Source: Alviniconcha marisindica (Eukaryota; Mollusca; Gastropoda; Provannidae). Taken from it: 64,000 nt of DNA. Within the stretch, counting starts at the first letter, position 1. Each line of letters begins with the position of its first letter. The position numbers and the translations under genes are program-made. Positions 45,701 to 54,831 of the stretch are shown here, one piece after another. Location: NCBI GenBank assembly GCA_018857735.1, contig JABMCL010001464.1, forward strand, positions 2,125,001 through 2,189,000. Reading direction: 5' to 3'. The notes under the pieces were generated by a model. It was not told the origin of the DNA and made no database searches. It saw only the letters and a list, made by a program, of their open reading frames with translations.

Positions 45701-48700
45701 ATCGAGACAGATTAGGATATTGTTATTCATAATTTAACAAACAGCTAACATATAACGTACACATTACATCCATCAAGTGTTTGGTTACTGTTAGTCATAC
45801 AAAGAAAGACAACTGCCTTGCTAAAGATCTTGTACTTGTAGTCTATATCATCATGTTAAAGATCTTGTAGTCCATATCAGATTTCTGTGGATTATGCCTT
45901 TTTGTGGAAACATCAAAATAATCCAGTAGGCGCTGAAAAGTGCCAGAGCCTTGAAAATGTTGAAGTTGGACACTATATCAGTATATGGAAGAAAAAGAAA
46001 GTAAACTTAAAGCACAATGCTCTTACCATCAACTGCTCTCTCATTCCTCAAGTGTTGCCTCATGTAGGCATTGTTCACTTTGAAGGTAGCTGCAGAAAGA
46101 AGCCATTGAAGAATTAAAAAATAAAACAAAAACATTTGCATGAAACAATGCGCGCACTGATTTTCAATCCTTGTTTTAACTAATCATTAGTTACAAGATG
46201 CTGGTACACATAAATAATTAACTCATGCTTGCATCTTTCATTATTTCAATAATCAGAAACAAATTTGGTTTCCTGGACAATTTGAAGAAAAGATATGCTA
46301 CAAGTTCAAGTTGCATGATTAATACAGGACAGGCCAAGCAAACTGAAGAAGATTAGTCTGACAAGCAGTGACGTACAAACATCTGGTTAGTCACAGAAGG
46401 AATGAAGATGCTTTGCCATCTTCAGTGACCCTCCAGTCATGTTCACCCTGCACAACATGGGAATGGCAATAGTCAGGCATTGTAAGTTAGGCACTGTTTA
46501 CCTTCGGCAGTCATTCTGTGGACTGAAAATTTCCATCTCTGATGAGAAAGGGGGAAAAAAGACTTTCAAGACAGACAATTCTGGAATCTCTCCATCACCA
46601 TGCCCAACAAAATCTGTGAAAAAGACGTTCCTTTCATACATTGCATTCTGCAGTATACTGAGGTTTTGCAGGATCAGGACCAACAAAAATCTGTGAAAAA
46701 GCCGTTCCTTTCATACATCGCATTCTGCAGTATACTGAGGTTTTGCAGGATCAGGACCAACAAATGTCTGGATCTCTGCCTGCAGGAGCGGCGGGAGAAT
46801 TTTATTCTCCAGGGTTGACTTTCTGCGCTGACTCTAATTTTGGTATCCATTCCACCTCTGTTACCGCAGTAGCACGTAAAAGATCCTGGTTATTCTGCCA
46901 AAGGTGCAGGTGGCAGGTTACAGCTAAACACGCATAGACCTTACGTATGTGGCTTTGCATGAAGTGACATGGTGCATGGTTGTATGGTGTACACAGAACT
47001 TGCGCCGAGATGGCTGCAGTTTCATGTGGCACCAGCCATGCCAGCGCTGTAAGTACACTTCAGTTGATATTAAAAAAACGCGCTATAAAAAGCTTGTCAC
47101 TCATATAGAACCACATGTGAGCGCAGTGAGTCTGCTCAAGAGAGCGGAGAATAGCACTATGTAAGTGATCATCAATCATCAATCAATCAATCAATCAATC
47201 GCCACAGACTGCACACAGCTCACTTCAACACTGATGTTTCTGCGCATTTGTAGAAACTGTGAAACTGCATTATTACCATTAATCAATTGCTTAATTGTGC
47301 TTATAATATTAGTTTGTGGTCTTGTTGTGTTTATTTGTGTTTGTAGTATAGCAAGGACTGGCTGTTAGATAGGTCCAAATGGACCTAATGCTACTATGCT
47401 TGAGTATTAAAGTTTTTGAGTTTGAGTTTGAGTTCTGATGCCAGCAGTTAGCAACAGAATCACTTTACAGTTCCAAAATAAACTTGTCACTGGGCTGACT
47501 GACTTTTTTTTTCTTGCTCCAAGAATCCCAGGCTTGGTGCTTTTCTTTGAAAGTGTATGATGGATACAAATGTGCTGTGGCAAACAAGCTGATCATAGCC
47601 CATCATCCATCACGGACATAATAAGAGTAAGCGGAGCTGGTGTTCCCCACACCATGCTGGGAAATGAAAGTGTCCGATACGCTACAAAGTCCACTCTAGT
47701 CATGCTGCACAGCACATGACCATGGCTGAGGTTATTATTATTATTATTATTGATCGCTTTTATATAGCGCTATTCTCCACTCTCGAGCAGACTCACTGTG
47801 CTCGCATGTGATTCTATAGGAGTGATTAGCTTTTTATAGTGCGCTTTTTGAGTATCCAACGAAGTGGTGTACTTACAGCGCTGGCATGGCTGATGCCACA
47901 TGAAACTGCTGCCATCTCAGCATGTTCTGTGTACACCACACAACCACGCGCCATGTCACTTCATGCAAAGCTACATACGTAAGGTGTATGTGTGCTTAGC
48001 TGTAACCTGCCACCTGCACTTTTGGCAGAATGCCCAGGGTCTTTTACGTGCTACTGTGGTAACATGGGGGTGGAACGGATACCAAAATAAGAGTCAGCGC
48101 AGAAAGTTGACCCTGGAGAAAAAAATCTCCCACCGCTCCTGCTGGGATTCGAACCCACGACCTTTCGATCACAAGTCCGGCGCTCTAACCAGTGAGCTAT
48201 CCCCCAGGACAACAGACCTACCTTTGTGTGCCAGAGTGGGGAAGAAAACAGGCTTGCCATCTTCAACCTTGCTCCAGTCTGGGTCACGTCGCTCAACCTC
48301 CACGGTGATGAGGGAATCTTCAAAGACAGCAAACAGGATCCCTTCAACAACAGCCTTTGCTGCGTTGCGTGTGGTGTACAGCTCCAACACACTGCAAGAC
48401 ACAGATCAAGTCAATTTTTTTTAACCATCCCTCACAGGGCAATTCAACTTAACTAATATAAGGCTCATTAATTTTAGAACATGTAAAGGAATGCCAAAAC
48501 ATTTGCGTTTACAACTTATTAGTAAGGAGAGAAAAAAACATGCCTGGATGTATTTTCTACATTAGCTGTCACACATAGACTGATTGACATGCATACAAAT
48601 GTATGTAAGTAAGTAATTTGGCGTTTTACACCCATTATGGTTATAACTTATTTGCTACATCAACTGTCTACTGTTGTATTTATCACAGATGATAATAATA

Positions 48701-49500
48701 ATTTATGTATTCATACATTTTGCACATGTATGCTTATGGTAAAGGTTCATATTATACATGCCAGAATAATAAATCAGGTACATTATTTACATACAATATA
48801 CACAATATACAACTAAAGACCCCCGATCACTGGTGTGGTTGCTGAGTAGATTCTCTAGCATGAGGTTATTTAAGTTCCAGCTTACCTGTGAACTTTGATA
48901 GCCTCTCCCCCCCCCCCCCCCCCCCCCCAACCACCGACCCCCTATTGTAATACAGTTCTAATGCTCATACATACTAAAATTTATGTTTGACATTCAGGGC
49001 TTTTTTCTTTTCTTTTTAAATAGAATTGTGTGTACATTATAATTGTAGTTTGTACTTAGTATTACCATCTTAGAAAATAAACCAACTGTGACCTACTTCA
49101 AATGTTGGTCAAGAGAAAGCCGAACACTGCTTGCATTTGATGTTATGGTCTTGAACCCAGGGTTACACACATCGAGGTAAGTCACAGGGAATACCCGCAT
49201 CAGGTAATCAAAGTACTCTGCAAACAGCAATAATTATGATAATGAAAAATAACAACAAATACAATCCTATGCAGTTGGTGACTGATTAAAGATCCTTACA
49301 GAAAGCGACTTGTGAAAAAAAGGTGATCGTGCCATCTCTCATTTTGGCCTTCCTGTGTAACTCACTGCCGCTACACATTAGAAATACTGCAACAGTTATT
49401 ACTTTCAAGTCTGCTCTAAAAACACATTTCTTCAACCTGTATCAGTCTAACTTAGCCTTGTTAGATTTAATGTGTGTGCAGGGTGTGTGAGATGCAGTGC

Positions 49501-49534
<34 letters not shown>

Positions 49535-50073
49535 AAAATGCTTGATTAAATTTTTTTTGTTGCTTTGTTTGATTTTTTGCACAATCATGTTCATACTACA
49601 TACCCACTACCCCACCGCCCATCATATTTTTTGTAAAGCACTCAGGGCTTTTTAAGAATTTGTGCTTCACAAATGATCATTATCATAATTAAATTATTGC
49701 ATCACTTACTCTTGTTAAAGACTGGCCCATGGTAGATGAGAGGGATGGATGTTTTAATTTTCAACTTGAAAATAGTTCTCTCTTCTTCTGTCCATGTTGC
49801 CTGTGCATTATCTTCTTGCTCCATTTCTGTGTCCTCTTCACTATCAGTATCAGTAGCCTTGCTCCCATTGTCACAGTCATTTGCATGCACAGTATCTCTT
49901 GTGCTTTGAATTTGACCCTTCATTTCTGTGATTGGCATCTCCTGCATTGCAAAATTCCACAGTCTGTTTGTCCATTGAGCATCAGTTTGCCAGTTTTTAT
50001 CAGCCATGCTCAATTCCATTTCTGCATCCTGTGTTGAACACTCCTGCTTTGCCCTCCCATGCTTTCCTTGCAT
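34074..50073 (-). CDS. Gene B: tandem paralog 2, RRM-like with amplified exons and 39-residue repeats
   Basis: Fifteen coding exons join in frame: 50073-49710, 49217-49097, 48391-48222, 46089-46027, 45214-45085, 44174-44056, 43256-43032, 42368-42244, 41557-41315, 40731-40540, 39644-39387, 38457-38200, 37366-37109, 36837-36580 and 35555-34074. The total is 4266 nt, or 1421 aa plus stop. Exons 1-6 match gene A exons 1-6 in order and phase and encode the conserved block and RRM-like fold (about residues 240-322). Exon 9 is strongly basic. Exons 11-14 are four copies of one 258-nt exon. Exon 15 carries nine 39-residue repeats. Like gene A the product is probably nuclear and RNA-linked; the function is unknown. 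Start choice: first Met after the acceptor at 50083, so a 5' UTR exon is likely further upstream. Confidence 0.72.
35683..35730 (+). mobile_element. SINE 3' tail fragment
   Basis: GGAGAGTGGAGAATGGCGCG then ATATAAAAGCGATCAATAAT matches the 3' end of the tRNA-headed SINE and its (AAT)n tail. It lies in gene B intron 14. Confidence 0.6.
36580..36837 (-). CDS. Gene B coding exon 14 (258-nt exon, copy 4)
   Basis: The acceptor is TCTGTGTAG and the donor CACAG|GCAAGG (GC type). It is 86 codons in phase 0. It is the most diverged copy: RPSKKERDRKRMTKFIQIK replaces GPSRLERERRRRIKFNQIK. It is fully open. Confidence 0.7.
37109..37366 (-). CDS. Gene B coding exon 13 (258-nt exon, copy 3)
   Basis: The acceptor is TCTGTGTAG and the donor CACAG|GCAAGG (GC type). 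It is 86 open codons in phase 0 with GPSRLERERRRRIKFNQIK and TELHTEQTEEGGSI. A CA/TG tract directly follows the donor. Confidence 0.75.
38057..38144. repeat. (TG)n microsatellite, 88 bp
   Basis: This is a pure TG run that continues imperfectly to about 38193, ending 6 bp from the GC donor of exon 12. It is the longest dinucleotide run in the window; related CA runs lie at about 37606-37660 and 38694-38760. Confidence 0.95.
38200..38457 (-). CDS. Gene B coding exon 12 (258-nt exon, copy 2)
   Basis: The acceptor is TCTGTGTAG and the donor CACAG|GCAAGG (GC type). It is 86 open codons in phase 0 with GPSRLERERRRRIKFNQIK and KELHTEQTEEGGSI. It differs from copies 1 and 3 by a few residues. Confidence 0.75.
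39387..39644 (-). CDS. Gene B coding exon 11 (258-nt exon, copy 1)
   Basis: The acceptor is TCTGTGTAG and the donor TTACAG|GCAAGG (GC type). It is 86 codons in phase 0: VNGTTALPAPTVLSPQQ, then the basic GPSRLERERRRRIKFNQIK and KELHTEQMEEGGSI. The basic part resembles exon 9 (CPSNVRRDKARRQRFEQRR): K-x-PS-x3-R-[DE]-x2-R-R-x2-F. Confidence 0.75.
40540..40731 (-). CDS. Gene B coding exon 10
   Basis: The acceptor is ATCTGTCCACAG and the donor CGTCAG|GTTAAC. It is 64 codons in phase 0: CMEATAALAQKHGEADARG, then VSVGGSASVPASTGDPS. It is Ala/Val/Ser-rich with no known domain. Its downstream intron is homologous to the intron after exon 11. Confidence 0.7.
40830..41330 (-). repeat. About 40-bp minisatellite starting at the exon 9 splice donor
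   Basis: Units such as AAAGTTCACAGGCAAGTTGG and AAACAGTTTCC(C)TGG (minus) repeat about 12 times. The first unit is the end of exon 9, AAGGTTCACAG|GTAAGT. At least four further copies keep a CAG|GTAAG(T/G) or CAG|GTAAAT sequence and others carry CAG|GCAAGT. Confidence 0.85.
41315..41557 (-). CDS. Gene B coding exon 9 (basic segment)
   Basis: The acceptor is CTATCTGCACAG and the donor TTCACAG|GTAAGT. It is 81 codons in phase 0. KHKRKRKCPSNVRRDKARRQ and RFEQRRR form a strong nuclear-localisation-like or nucleic-acid-binding basic stretch, followed by a Ser/Ala/Pro-rich part. The CPS..R..RR..F pattern recurs in exons 11-14. Confidence 0.75.
41695..41860 (+). mobile_element. tRNA-headed SINE, 3' fragment
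   Basis: CATGTGGCACCAGCCATGTC, CGCGCTATAAAAAGC and GAGAGTGGAGAATAGCACTA then TATAAAAGCGATC match the 3' third of the intact copy. It is followed by a dispersed repeat S phrase at 41870-41935. Confidence 0.75.
42244..42368 (-). CDS. Gene B coding exon 8
   Basis: The acceptor is GATGTTTCCAG and the donor TTCTCTCAG|GTTGGT. It enters in phase 1 and leaves in phase 0, which is exactly what exons 7 and 9 require. It encodes GNHSCPATKELWGPESTPGQ, then SNTHSKPAHVPDPHIFSQ. An internal acceptor (TTTGCCCAG) would give a wrong phase. Confidence 0.65.
42684..42743. repeat. (GA)n microsatellite
   Basis: A pure GA run lies inside a longer purine tract (about 42600-42970), which forms a polypyrimidine stretch on the gene B strand in intron 7. 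Confidence 0.95.
43032..43256 (-). CDS. Gene B coding exon 7
   Basis: The acceptor is GATCTGCAG and the donor GAAGAAG|GTGAAG. It encodes a Q/T/G/P/A-rich linker (TVETEGTALATPPNTQGPSV, QQTASQGLPGMSEQ). If the donor is not used the frame stops at TAG 42993-42991, which would give a short isoform with only the conserved block and RRM-like fold. Confidence 0.65.
43330..43740. repeat. Tandem repeat, 3 units of about 125-153 bp
   Basis: TTACAAGAAGTATCTGCAGC recurs at about 43367, 43520 and 43645 (the third copy with a small insertion). Each is followed by ATCAATAAACTAAAACCAG-type text and G-rich tracts. It lies in gene B intron 6. Confidence 0.8.
43855..44035. repeat. Degenerate GGCA/GGTA/GACA tetranucleotide repeat
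   Basis: This is a run of GGCAGGTAGGCAGTTGGACA-type units ending about 20 bp downstream of the exon 6 donor. Confidence 0.85.
44056..44174 (-). CDS. Gene B coding exon 6 (second half of RRM-like fold)
   Basis: The acceptor is CTTGTTTCCAG and the donor GCATG|GTAAGG. It is 119 nt, as in gene A exon 6, and encodes AAILQMQSVQMAFNHLVGIT, then DFHINGRIIKMG. Confidence 0.85.
44230..44935. repeat. 49-bp minisatellite, about 14 copies
   Basis: The unit CTGGAAACAACCACACTCCT plus TGTGTCTGTCTCCGATTAAC and ACAAATAAA repeats about 14 times with single-base variants, in gene B intron 5. Confidence 0.95.
45085..45214 (-). CDS. Gene B coding exon 5 (first half of RRM-like fold)
   Basis: The acceptor is CTTATTTTCAG and the donor GTCTG|GTGAGT. 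It encodes SASEQQRSLFLYNLPGN, then VVQVLFPLCLKCRMMQVSHS. It aligns with gene A exon 5 through SLFL[HY]NLP and the LFP motif. Confidence 0.85.
45850..45990 (+). repeat. Dispersed repeat family S, copy 4
   Basis: It shares TCTGTGGATTATG, GAAGTTGGACACTATA and adjacent words with 4440-4550, in the same order, in gene B intron 4. Confidence 0.55.
46027..46089 (-). CDS. Gene B coding exon 4 (63 nt, conserved)
   Basis: The acceptor is CTTTCTGCAG and the donor GATG|GTAAGA. It encodes ATFKVNNAYMRQHLRNERAV. Length and phases are identical to gene A exon 4. Confidence 0.85.
46608..46762 (+). repeat. Direct repeat, two about 78-bp copies
   Basis: AAATCTGTGAAAAAGACGTT and the following text to GGATCAGGACCAACAA occur twice in succession, with about two differences. 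Confidence 0.9.
46780..47201 (+). mobile_element. tRNA-headed SINE lacking most of its head
   Basis: The body starts at AGGAGCGGCGGGAGAATTTT and ends GGAGAATAGCACTATGTAAG, then TGATCA with an (ATCA)n tail to 47201. It matches the 47731-48207 copy along its length. It is in gene B intron 3, antisense to the gene and convergent with the full-length copy. Confidence 0.85.
47731..48207 (-). mobile_element. Full-length tRNA-headed SINE (about 477 bp)
   Basis: Read on the minus strand it starts GGGGGATAGCTCACTGGTTA (A-box region) and includes GGTCGTGGGTTCGAATCCCA (B box GGTTCGAATCC), so its head is a tRNA relative. The body includes GCAGGTGGCAGGTTACAGCT and ends GGAGAATAGCGCTATATAAA, AGCGATCA, then an (AAT)n tail. 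Five or more copies or fragments occur in the window. This one lies about 14 nt inside intron 3 of gene B, next to the exon 3 donor. Confidence 0.9.
48222..48391 (-). CDS. Gene B coding exon 3 (conserved block, part 2)
   Basis: The acceptor is TGTCTTGCAG and the donor AAAG|GTAGGT. It encodes VLELYTTRNAAKAVVEGILF, then SLITVEVERRDPDW. It aligns with gene A exon 3 and gene C exon 3. The SINE begins about 14 nt after its donor. Confidence 0.85.
49097..49217 (-). CDS. Gene B coding exon 2 (conserved block, part 1)
   Basis: The acceptor is CTGTTTGCAG and the donor TTGAA|GTAGGT. It encodes YFDYLMRVFPVTYLDV, then SNASSVRLSLDQHL. It has the same phases as exon 2 of genes A and C. Confidence 0.8.
49320..49485 (+). 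mobile_element. LINE 3' end fragment
   Basis: The plus strand reads FLCNSLPLHIRNTATVITFK, then SALKTHFFNLY. This is the C-terminal LINE polymerase signature (NSLPLxIR..SxxxFKSALKTHFF). It lies antisense in gene B intron 1. Confidence 0.7.
49710..50073 (-). CDS. Gene B coding exon 1
   Basis: The ATG at 50073-50071 follows the acceptor TTTTTCCAG at 50083 by 9 nt. It encodes 121 residues with an acidic DSEEDTEMEQEDN stretch and ends KLKIKTSIPLIYHGPVFN at donor AAGA|GTAAGT, the equivalent of the gene A exon 1 end. It is much shorter than its gene A counterpart. Confidence 0.75.
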
Positions 50074-50234
50074 GATCTTTGCCTGGAAAAACACAAATAA
50101 AAATCAACAAACAAAATGCCAATTTTGACTTCCGAGAAATCAGTGGCACAGAGCAAGTACACTCCCTCTTGAGACGATGACTGAGCGAGGTCACCAAACG
50201 GGTGGGTGACCTTTACATGCTAATTGCTATGCTT

Positions 50235-50610
50235 CTTCTTCTTCTTCCATTAATATCGGCCACAAAGCTGCCCATCACTGTCATTTTAGTGCATGCTGGG
50301 TTATTTTGTTGTTTCCATAGTCCACCGAACTGACATGGACGACAGGATCTTTAACGATGATGATGAAGTGATGCTTAATGTCCTCAGATGTCAGTTGACA
50401 TATTAGGGACAAGTTGTGACCAATGTCGAAGCATGGTTCAATAATTAATTCTTTACGTCCACGGAAACCAGAAGGCTCGTTAGGACGGACTGCTCAGGAC
50501 GGCCACCTCGACTCTCACACAGTTCCTGAACTATGATCTTTAACGGACGTATGTGATCTTTTTGTATGCGTATACACACGGGGGACCTCGGTTTACAGTC
50601 ACATCCAAAG
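50235..50610 (-). repeat. Dispersed repeat family S, long copy
   Basis: On the minus strand it carries, in order, GCATACAAAAAGATCACATA, GGCCGTCCTGAGCAGTCCGT, CCTTCTGGTTTCCGTGGACG, GACATCTGAGGACATTAAGC and AACCCAGCATGCACTAAAAT. It joins the words seen separately in the other S copies, so it is the best local reference for the family. Confidence 0.7.
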
Positions 50611-52530
50611 GCTTTCTGCATGCTCTCCGATTTCTCCGGAGTCAAAGTCTCCGCACACTCTACAAAAGTCCTTTGGGTGAGGTTATAAACCAATGACCCC
50701 ATGCTACACACATACATAGCATGCAAAAAGCGCAAGGGGGTGGGGTGGCGACTGTCGGTGGAGAGGGGCAAGGCCAAGGGGGGCGGGGCGGGGGCAAGGA
50801 GGGGGGTTGGATGAGGGGAGGGGGGGGGGGGGGGCAAGGGAGGGGCCACTGATGAATGAATGAATTTGTTGATAATTTTGTAGGTAAAATCCAAGGAGAC
50901 GGTCGGAAATTTTACCATTTTTGTGGAAGGCCTTTGTTCTGGACAATGAGTGATGCTGACAAGACCCAAGCCGGCCCACCCAAACTGTCACCACTACTGC
51001 ACGCACAACCTGAGTAAAAGTAAAAGTAAAAGTAGGCTATACATGTACTGTCCAGTCTCAGTATGATTGAGGATAGTTATAATTATGTTTAATTAATAAC
51101 CAAATGCTGAGACTTCTTCTGTGTCAAGTCTGAGAAAAAAGGCACGTCACATTTTAAATCTGTACCCGATCTTGCCTCCACATTTGGACCAAGAAGAAGT
51201 AACAAAACACCACAAACGGGCAAAATATATCCTTTTACCACCATTCGCTATTATGTTATTGGAAAATCGATCAAATAAGGTGCCAGGCCTACAACCTACC
51301 ATTTTCATTCTTTCATTTATCTCATTGTTCTTGCACTGTCACCAGCTGAGCGTGGGTTATGGAAGAAAAAGTGTCTGATTTATTATTTTTTCTGTATTTA
51401 GTCAGTACATTTGCGCCATTGACCTCTTCAGACGCACGGTGTGACTGCGGCTTGGTATTTTGCACCTTTTATACTCTCCTAGTAATCATAATTACTAATA
51501 TGTTGGCGATGTGGTAAAAGTGAGCAGTAGTGCCCCTGACCCCCGGTACGTTTGTTCTGGTCGCAAAAGAGGCCAGCAATTTTGAGGAGATAGTGTGTCG
51601 TAGGGTAAAAAGTAGGAAATAATGCGCTGCAAGTTTGCAACTATGCAAAAAATAGATCTATCTAAATTCTAATCAGACTAGTTAATGTGTCTGCTTCAGC
51701 TGTGTTCTAGAACTTTCCTAGTTCTAAAATCATTAGAGATCGGTTTCCTTTTCTTTTTCCGTGTGCTTTATAGTGTGCACCTTCACGTTCTACATTTTGA
51801 AGACTGAGTCTGACACTTTCACTGTTTCAGTGCATGCTGGGTTATTGTGGTGTTTCTATGATTCTCGAGTTTAGTGTCCTAAACTCGGCAAAAATTCTTC
51901 AGATGCCATTTTTGTTCCAGTTCATGATGGCACAAACTCTTTTTAGCTCTGTTGATCTGAAAAATTGATTAAATATTATGACTGAATATAACTCTGAGTA
52001 GTGACTAGTGAGTACCTGCACATCTTATCTATGAATCTATGATTTCACTTACTGACTTAGTCCTCTGGCAGGGGCTATGTTGACATTATATATGATCTAT
52101 ATTATTCCTAGGAGTCTCCTGCCAGCTGAGTTGATATTCTCTTGATTGCCATTGCAGTAACTGCCTTGTGTGCATGTTTCATTATGGGATTAATTTATAC
52201 AATATTTTGAAGAATTCCACATTGTGTATGTGTGTGCATGCACGTTCACATGCTCATAGAGGTTTATTTTGACTGTATTTTGTTCTTTTCTTTGTGATAA
52301 GCTATGTGCTCAAATTTGGAGAAAATCCCTCAGAAACAGCACGTAAAACTAAAAGAGTACATGATCATGATGTATACATGTACTAACTACTAGTACTACA
52401 TTATTATTATATTAACAGTATTGTTATTATCACATGGTTTGGCTAGAAATTATAATTACATTAACATGTATTAGTATTGTATATATATAAATAAATATAT
52501 ATATATTGTAATATAATAGTTTTATACACA
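50611..52530. other. Intergenic region upstream of gene B
   Basis: No exon is recognised. It holds poly-G tracts at about 50815-50835, another short S-family phrase (CAGTGCATGCTGGGTTATTG at about 51832) and AT-rich sequence. The gene B promoter and 5' UTR exon should be here, but I could not place them. Confidence 0.5.
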
Positions 52531-54780
52531 TATATGACTTAGTGCCAAAAGGTGCGCAAATGGGGGGTCCGATTTTTGACTGTCAATAAAATCCATTCAA
52601 ACACTTTGTCTTGTTCAAGTTGTTGCTTTGTGTGTGCGTTCATAATTGGTCAGTATCACAGTGGAAACAATATGAGCTCCAAATCTGGAGGAGCTGGAGA
52701 AATATTATTTTTTGAAAGTGAAAAGCGTCACGAAATTTGACCCCTGAAAACAGACATGCTCATGGTGAGTACTTTCGATGCTTTCATTCACGTACTTGAC
52801 AAATCAAAACATTACCTCAATCACCGATTTGCACAGAGGAGATAACGCTTTACGCAGTGCATATAAAATTGATTATCACTAAGTTTTGTTTTTGGAGTTA
52901 CAGACTCTGAAATATCCCTCAGTCGAACGTTATGTGTGTTGAAATGTTTCATGACCAGCATCCGCAGACAATCTAGTGAAGAACGGATTTTCTCTTTCGT
53001 CGAAACTTTACTCCAGTCACTGTGGTACGTCACTGCATCAGGCACCAATGTTTTATTTTACTGCCAAATGTCTGGGTAGTTTTTTAAAATAGATTTTGCC
53101 ATTCTTCATAAAATTGTTGCAATAAATAACGTTCAACAACGTATTAGATTAAACAAGCAAAAGGAAAAAAATTAAGTTTTTGTGCTTTTGCACTACTTCT
53201 GGTCAGCCATGTTATACATCCGGGTCATTTGCTTTTAGCACATGGCCGCATTGAAGAGATGTTCTGATATGCGAAAGGTGTGTGGTAATATTTTTGAAGA
53301 CCGTAATGTTCAACTTTATTTAAACGTTCATCAGAGATTTAGTCAAATCTTCCGGTTATACGATATTTATATTGGTATATGCCGAATCTTTTAAAAGTAT
53401 CGGAATGTTATCATACAGAGTGAGTTTTTGTTGCTGTCGATCTAAAGTTTGTTCAGATGCTTTGAAAATTTGTTTTCACCGAGTTTCTTACAACATGAGT
53501 GCATGTTGAAATCGTAATGTGCGACAGCAGATTGGTTATAAACAGTATATTCTGATCATACTCTTTACATTTTTTGCTTGCGCTTGACGCATTTTGTTTT
53601 GTTTACAAACTACGTCTTCAAACAAATCATCATATATGGTAGACAATTCGAATTTACGCAGGTTAAAGTCATCAAGTTAGATGTTGAACATTATGATTAC
53701 AAGACAAGCTGTGGAAATAAATTATAGTGACCACGCCTGTCTGCCTTCCAGAGTTCTAAAAATGTAAGGTGCTGATCTTAATAGCATTATTCTTTGGCTG
53801 TGATTTTTTTTAGTAATATTTATTACAATTTTTTCTCTTTATTATTATTAATGCTTTCACTTTTAAGTTAACTGTTCAACTGTTTTTGTCCTAGGCACCC
53901 GAGTCAACATGACCAAGAAACGCATGGATAACCGGTTGCATGTGTGTTTTCCTGTGAGACCCCAAAGCAGCAAAAATTGCACTCAATCTTACTTGCTCCA
54001 TTTTCTCTTACAAAACACTTACTTGTTTGTTAAATAATAAGTATTATTTATTTTGTTATGAAAAACAAAGTACCATGTCGTCTATTTAACATTATGCTAT
54101 CCACTACAACAAAATTAATGCAGCAAAAACTGTTCACATGGAAATAGTTATGGGTCTTTATACTCTACAGTAATAAAAAGTTACTGATTTATCATTTTCA
54201 TCAAGAAACAAACAGCATTGTACATCTTGTTGAAATAGTAATGTACGACATATTTCTTACATCATTTGCTGTTTATGTCAAGAAAGCTTAAATTTGAGAG
54301 AAAAAAATCATCAAATCTTCCTTGTCACATATTGTTCTATTAAAGAATAACTGTTTATGTTTCAAAATGTGTTGCTTTTTATTCATTTAAAAATGTTCAA
54401 GATTGGCTGTATGTTGAACGTTATGTATTGCAACAAACTATGCGTAGCATGCTGTTCTGTGTGACACAGAACAACAACAGTTTACTTGGTAATACTCATG
54501 TGGATCACATCTTGTAAGATCAGTTGGGTTTTCACAGTTAACTGCATGATTAGCAGCACAGTGATGTGGGCTTGTTGTAATGTGTAATGTTCAACATCTT
54601 GTCACAAATCACACTGAAATTCAAATTTCTCAGGAACGCAGAGCAGCACTGCCTTCTCCCTTCACTGGTGGATGACTTCACATGTGTTCATTCAAAAAAT
54701 GCATTACTCACTCACATCCTGTCAACTTTATTTTCTAGTACCTCTGTCCTCTTTTCTTGCGCACCTTTTGGCACTAAGTC

Positions 54781-54785
<5 letters not shown>
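52531..54785. mobile_element. 2.25-kb element with perfect 29-bp inverted termini
   Basis: 52531-52559 and 54757-54785 are exact inverted copies, beginning TATATGACTTAGTGCCAAAA. The flanks are AT repeats, so a TA target duplication is possible but not provable. No transposase is recognised; the largest frame (52821-53048, minus) has DWSKVSTKEKIRSSLD and THNVRLRDISESVTPK, which match nothing I know. A motif like TGTTGAAC(A/G)TTA occurs about eight times inside in both orientations. Confidence 0.75.

Positions 54786-54827
<42 letters not shown>
54785..54827. repeat. (TA)n microsatellite
   Basis: This TA run directly abuts the right end of the inverted-repeat element. It is either the target site or slippage after insertion. 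Confidence 0.9.

Positions 54828-54831
<4 letters not shown>

Noticed and set aside
52821..53048. A 75-residue minus-strand frame as an independent gene
   Set aside because: It lies within the inverted-repeat element, has no start context or splice support that I can verify and matches no family I know; it is mentioned only as part of the element.
53236..53275. A short ATG frame (MAALKRCSDMRK) followed by a donor-like GTGTGT as exon 1 of a plus-strand gene
   Set aside because: The next acceptor (53895) leads to a stop after five codons and there is no further support.
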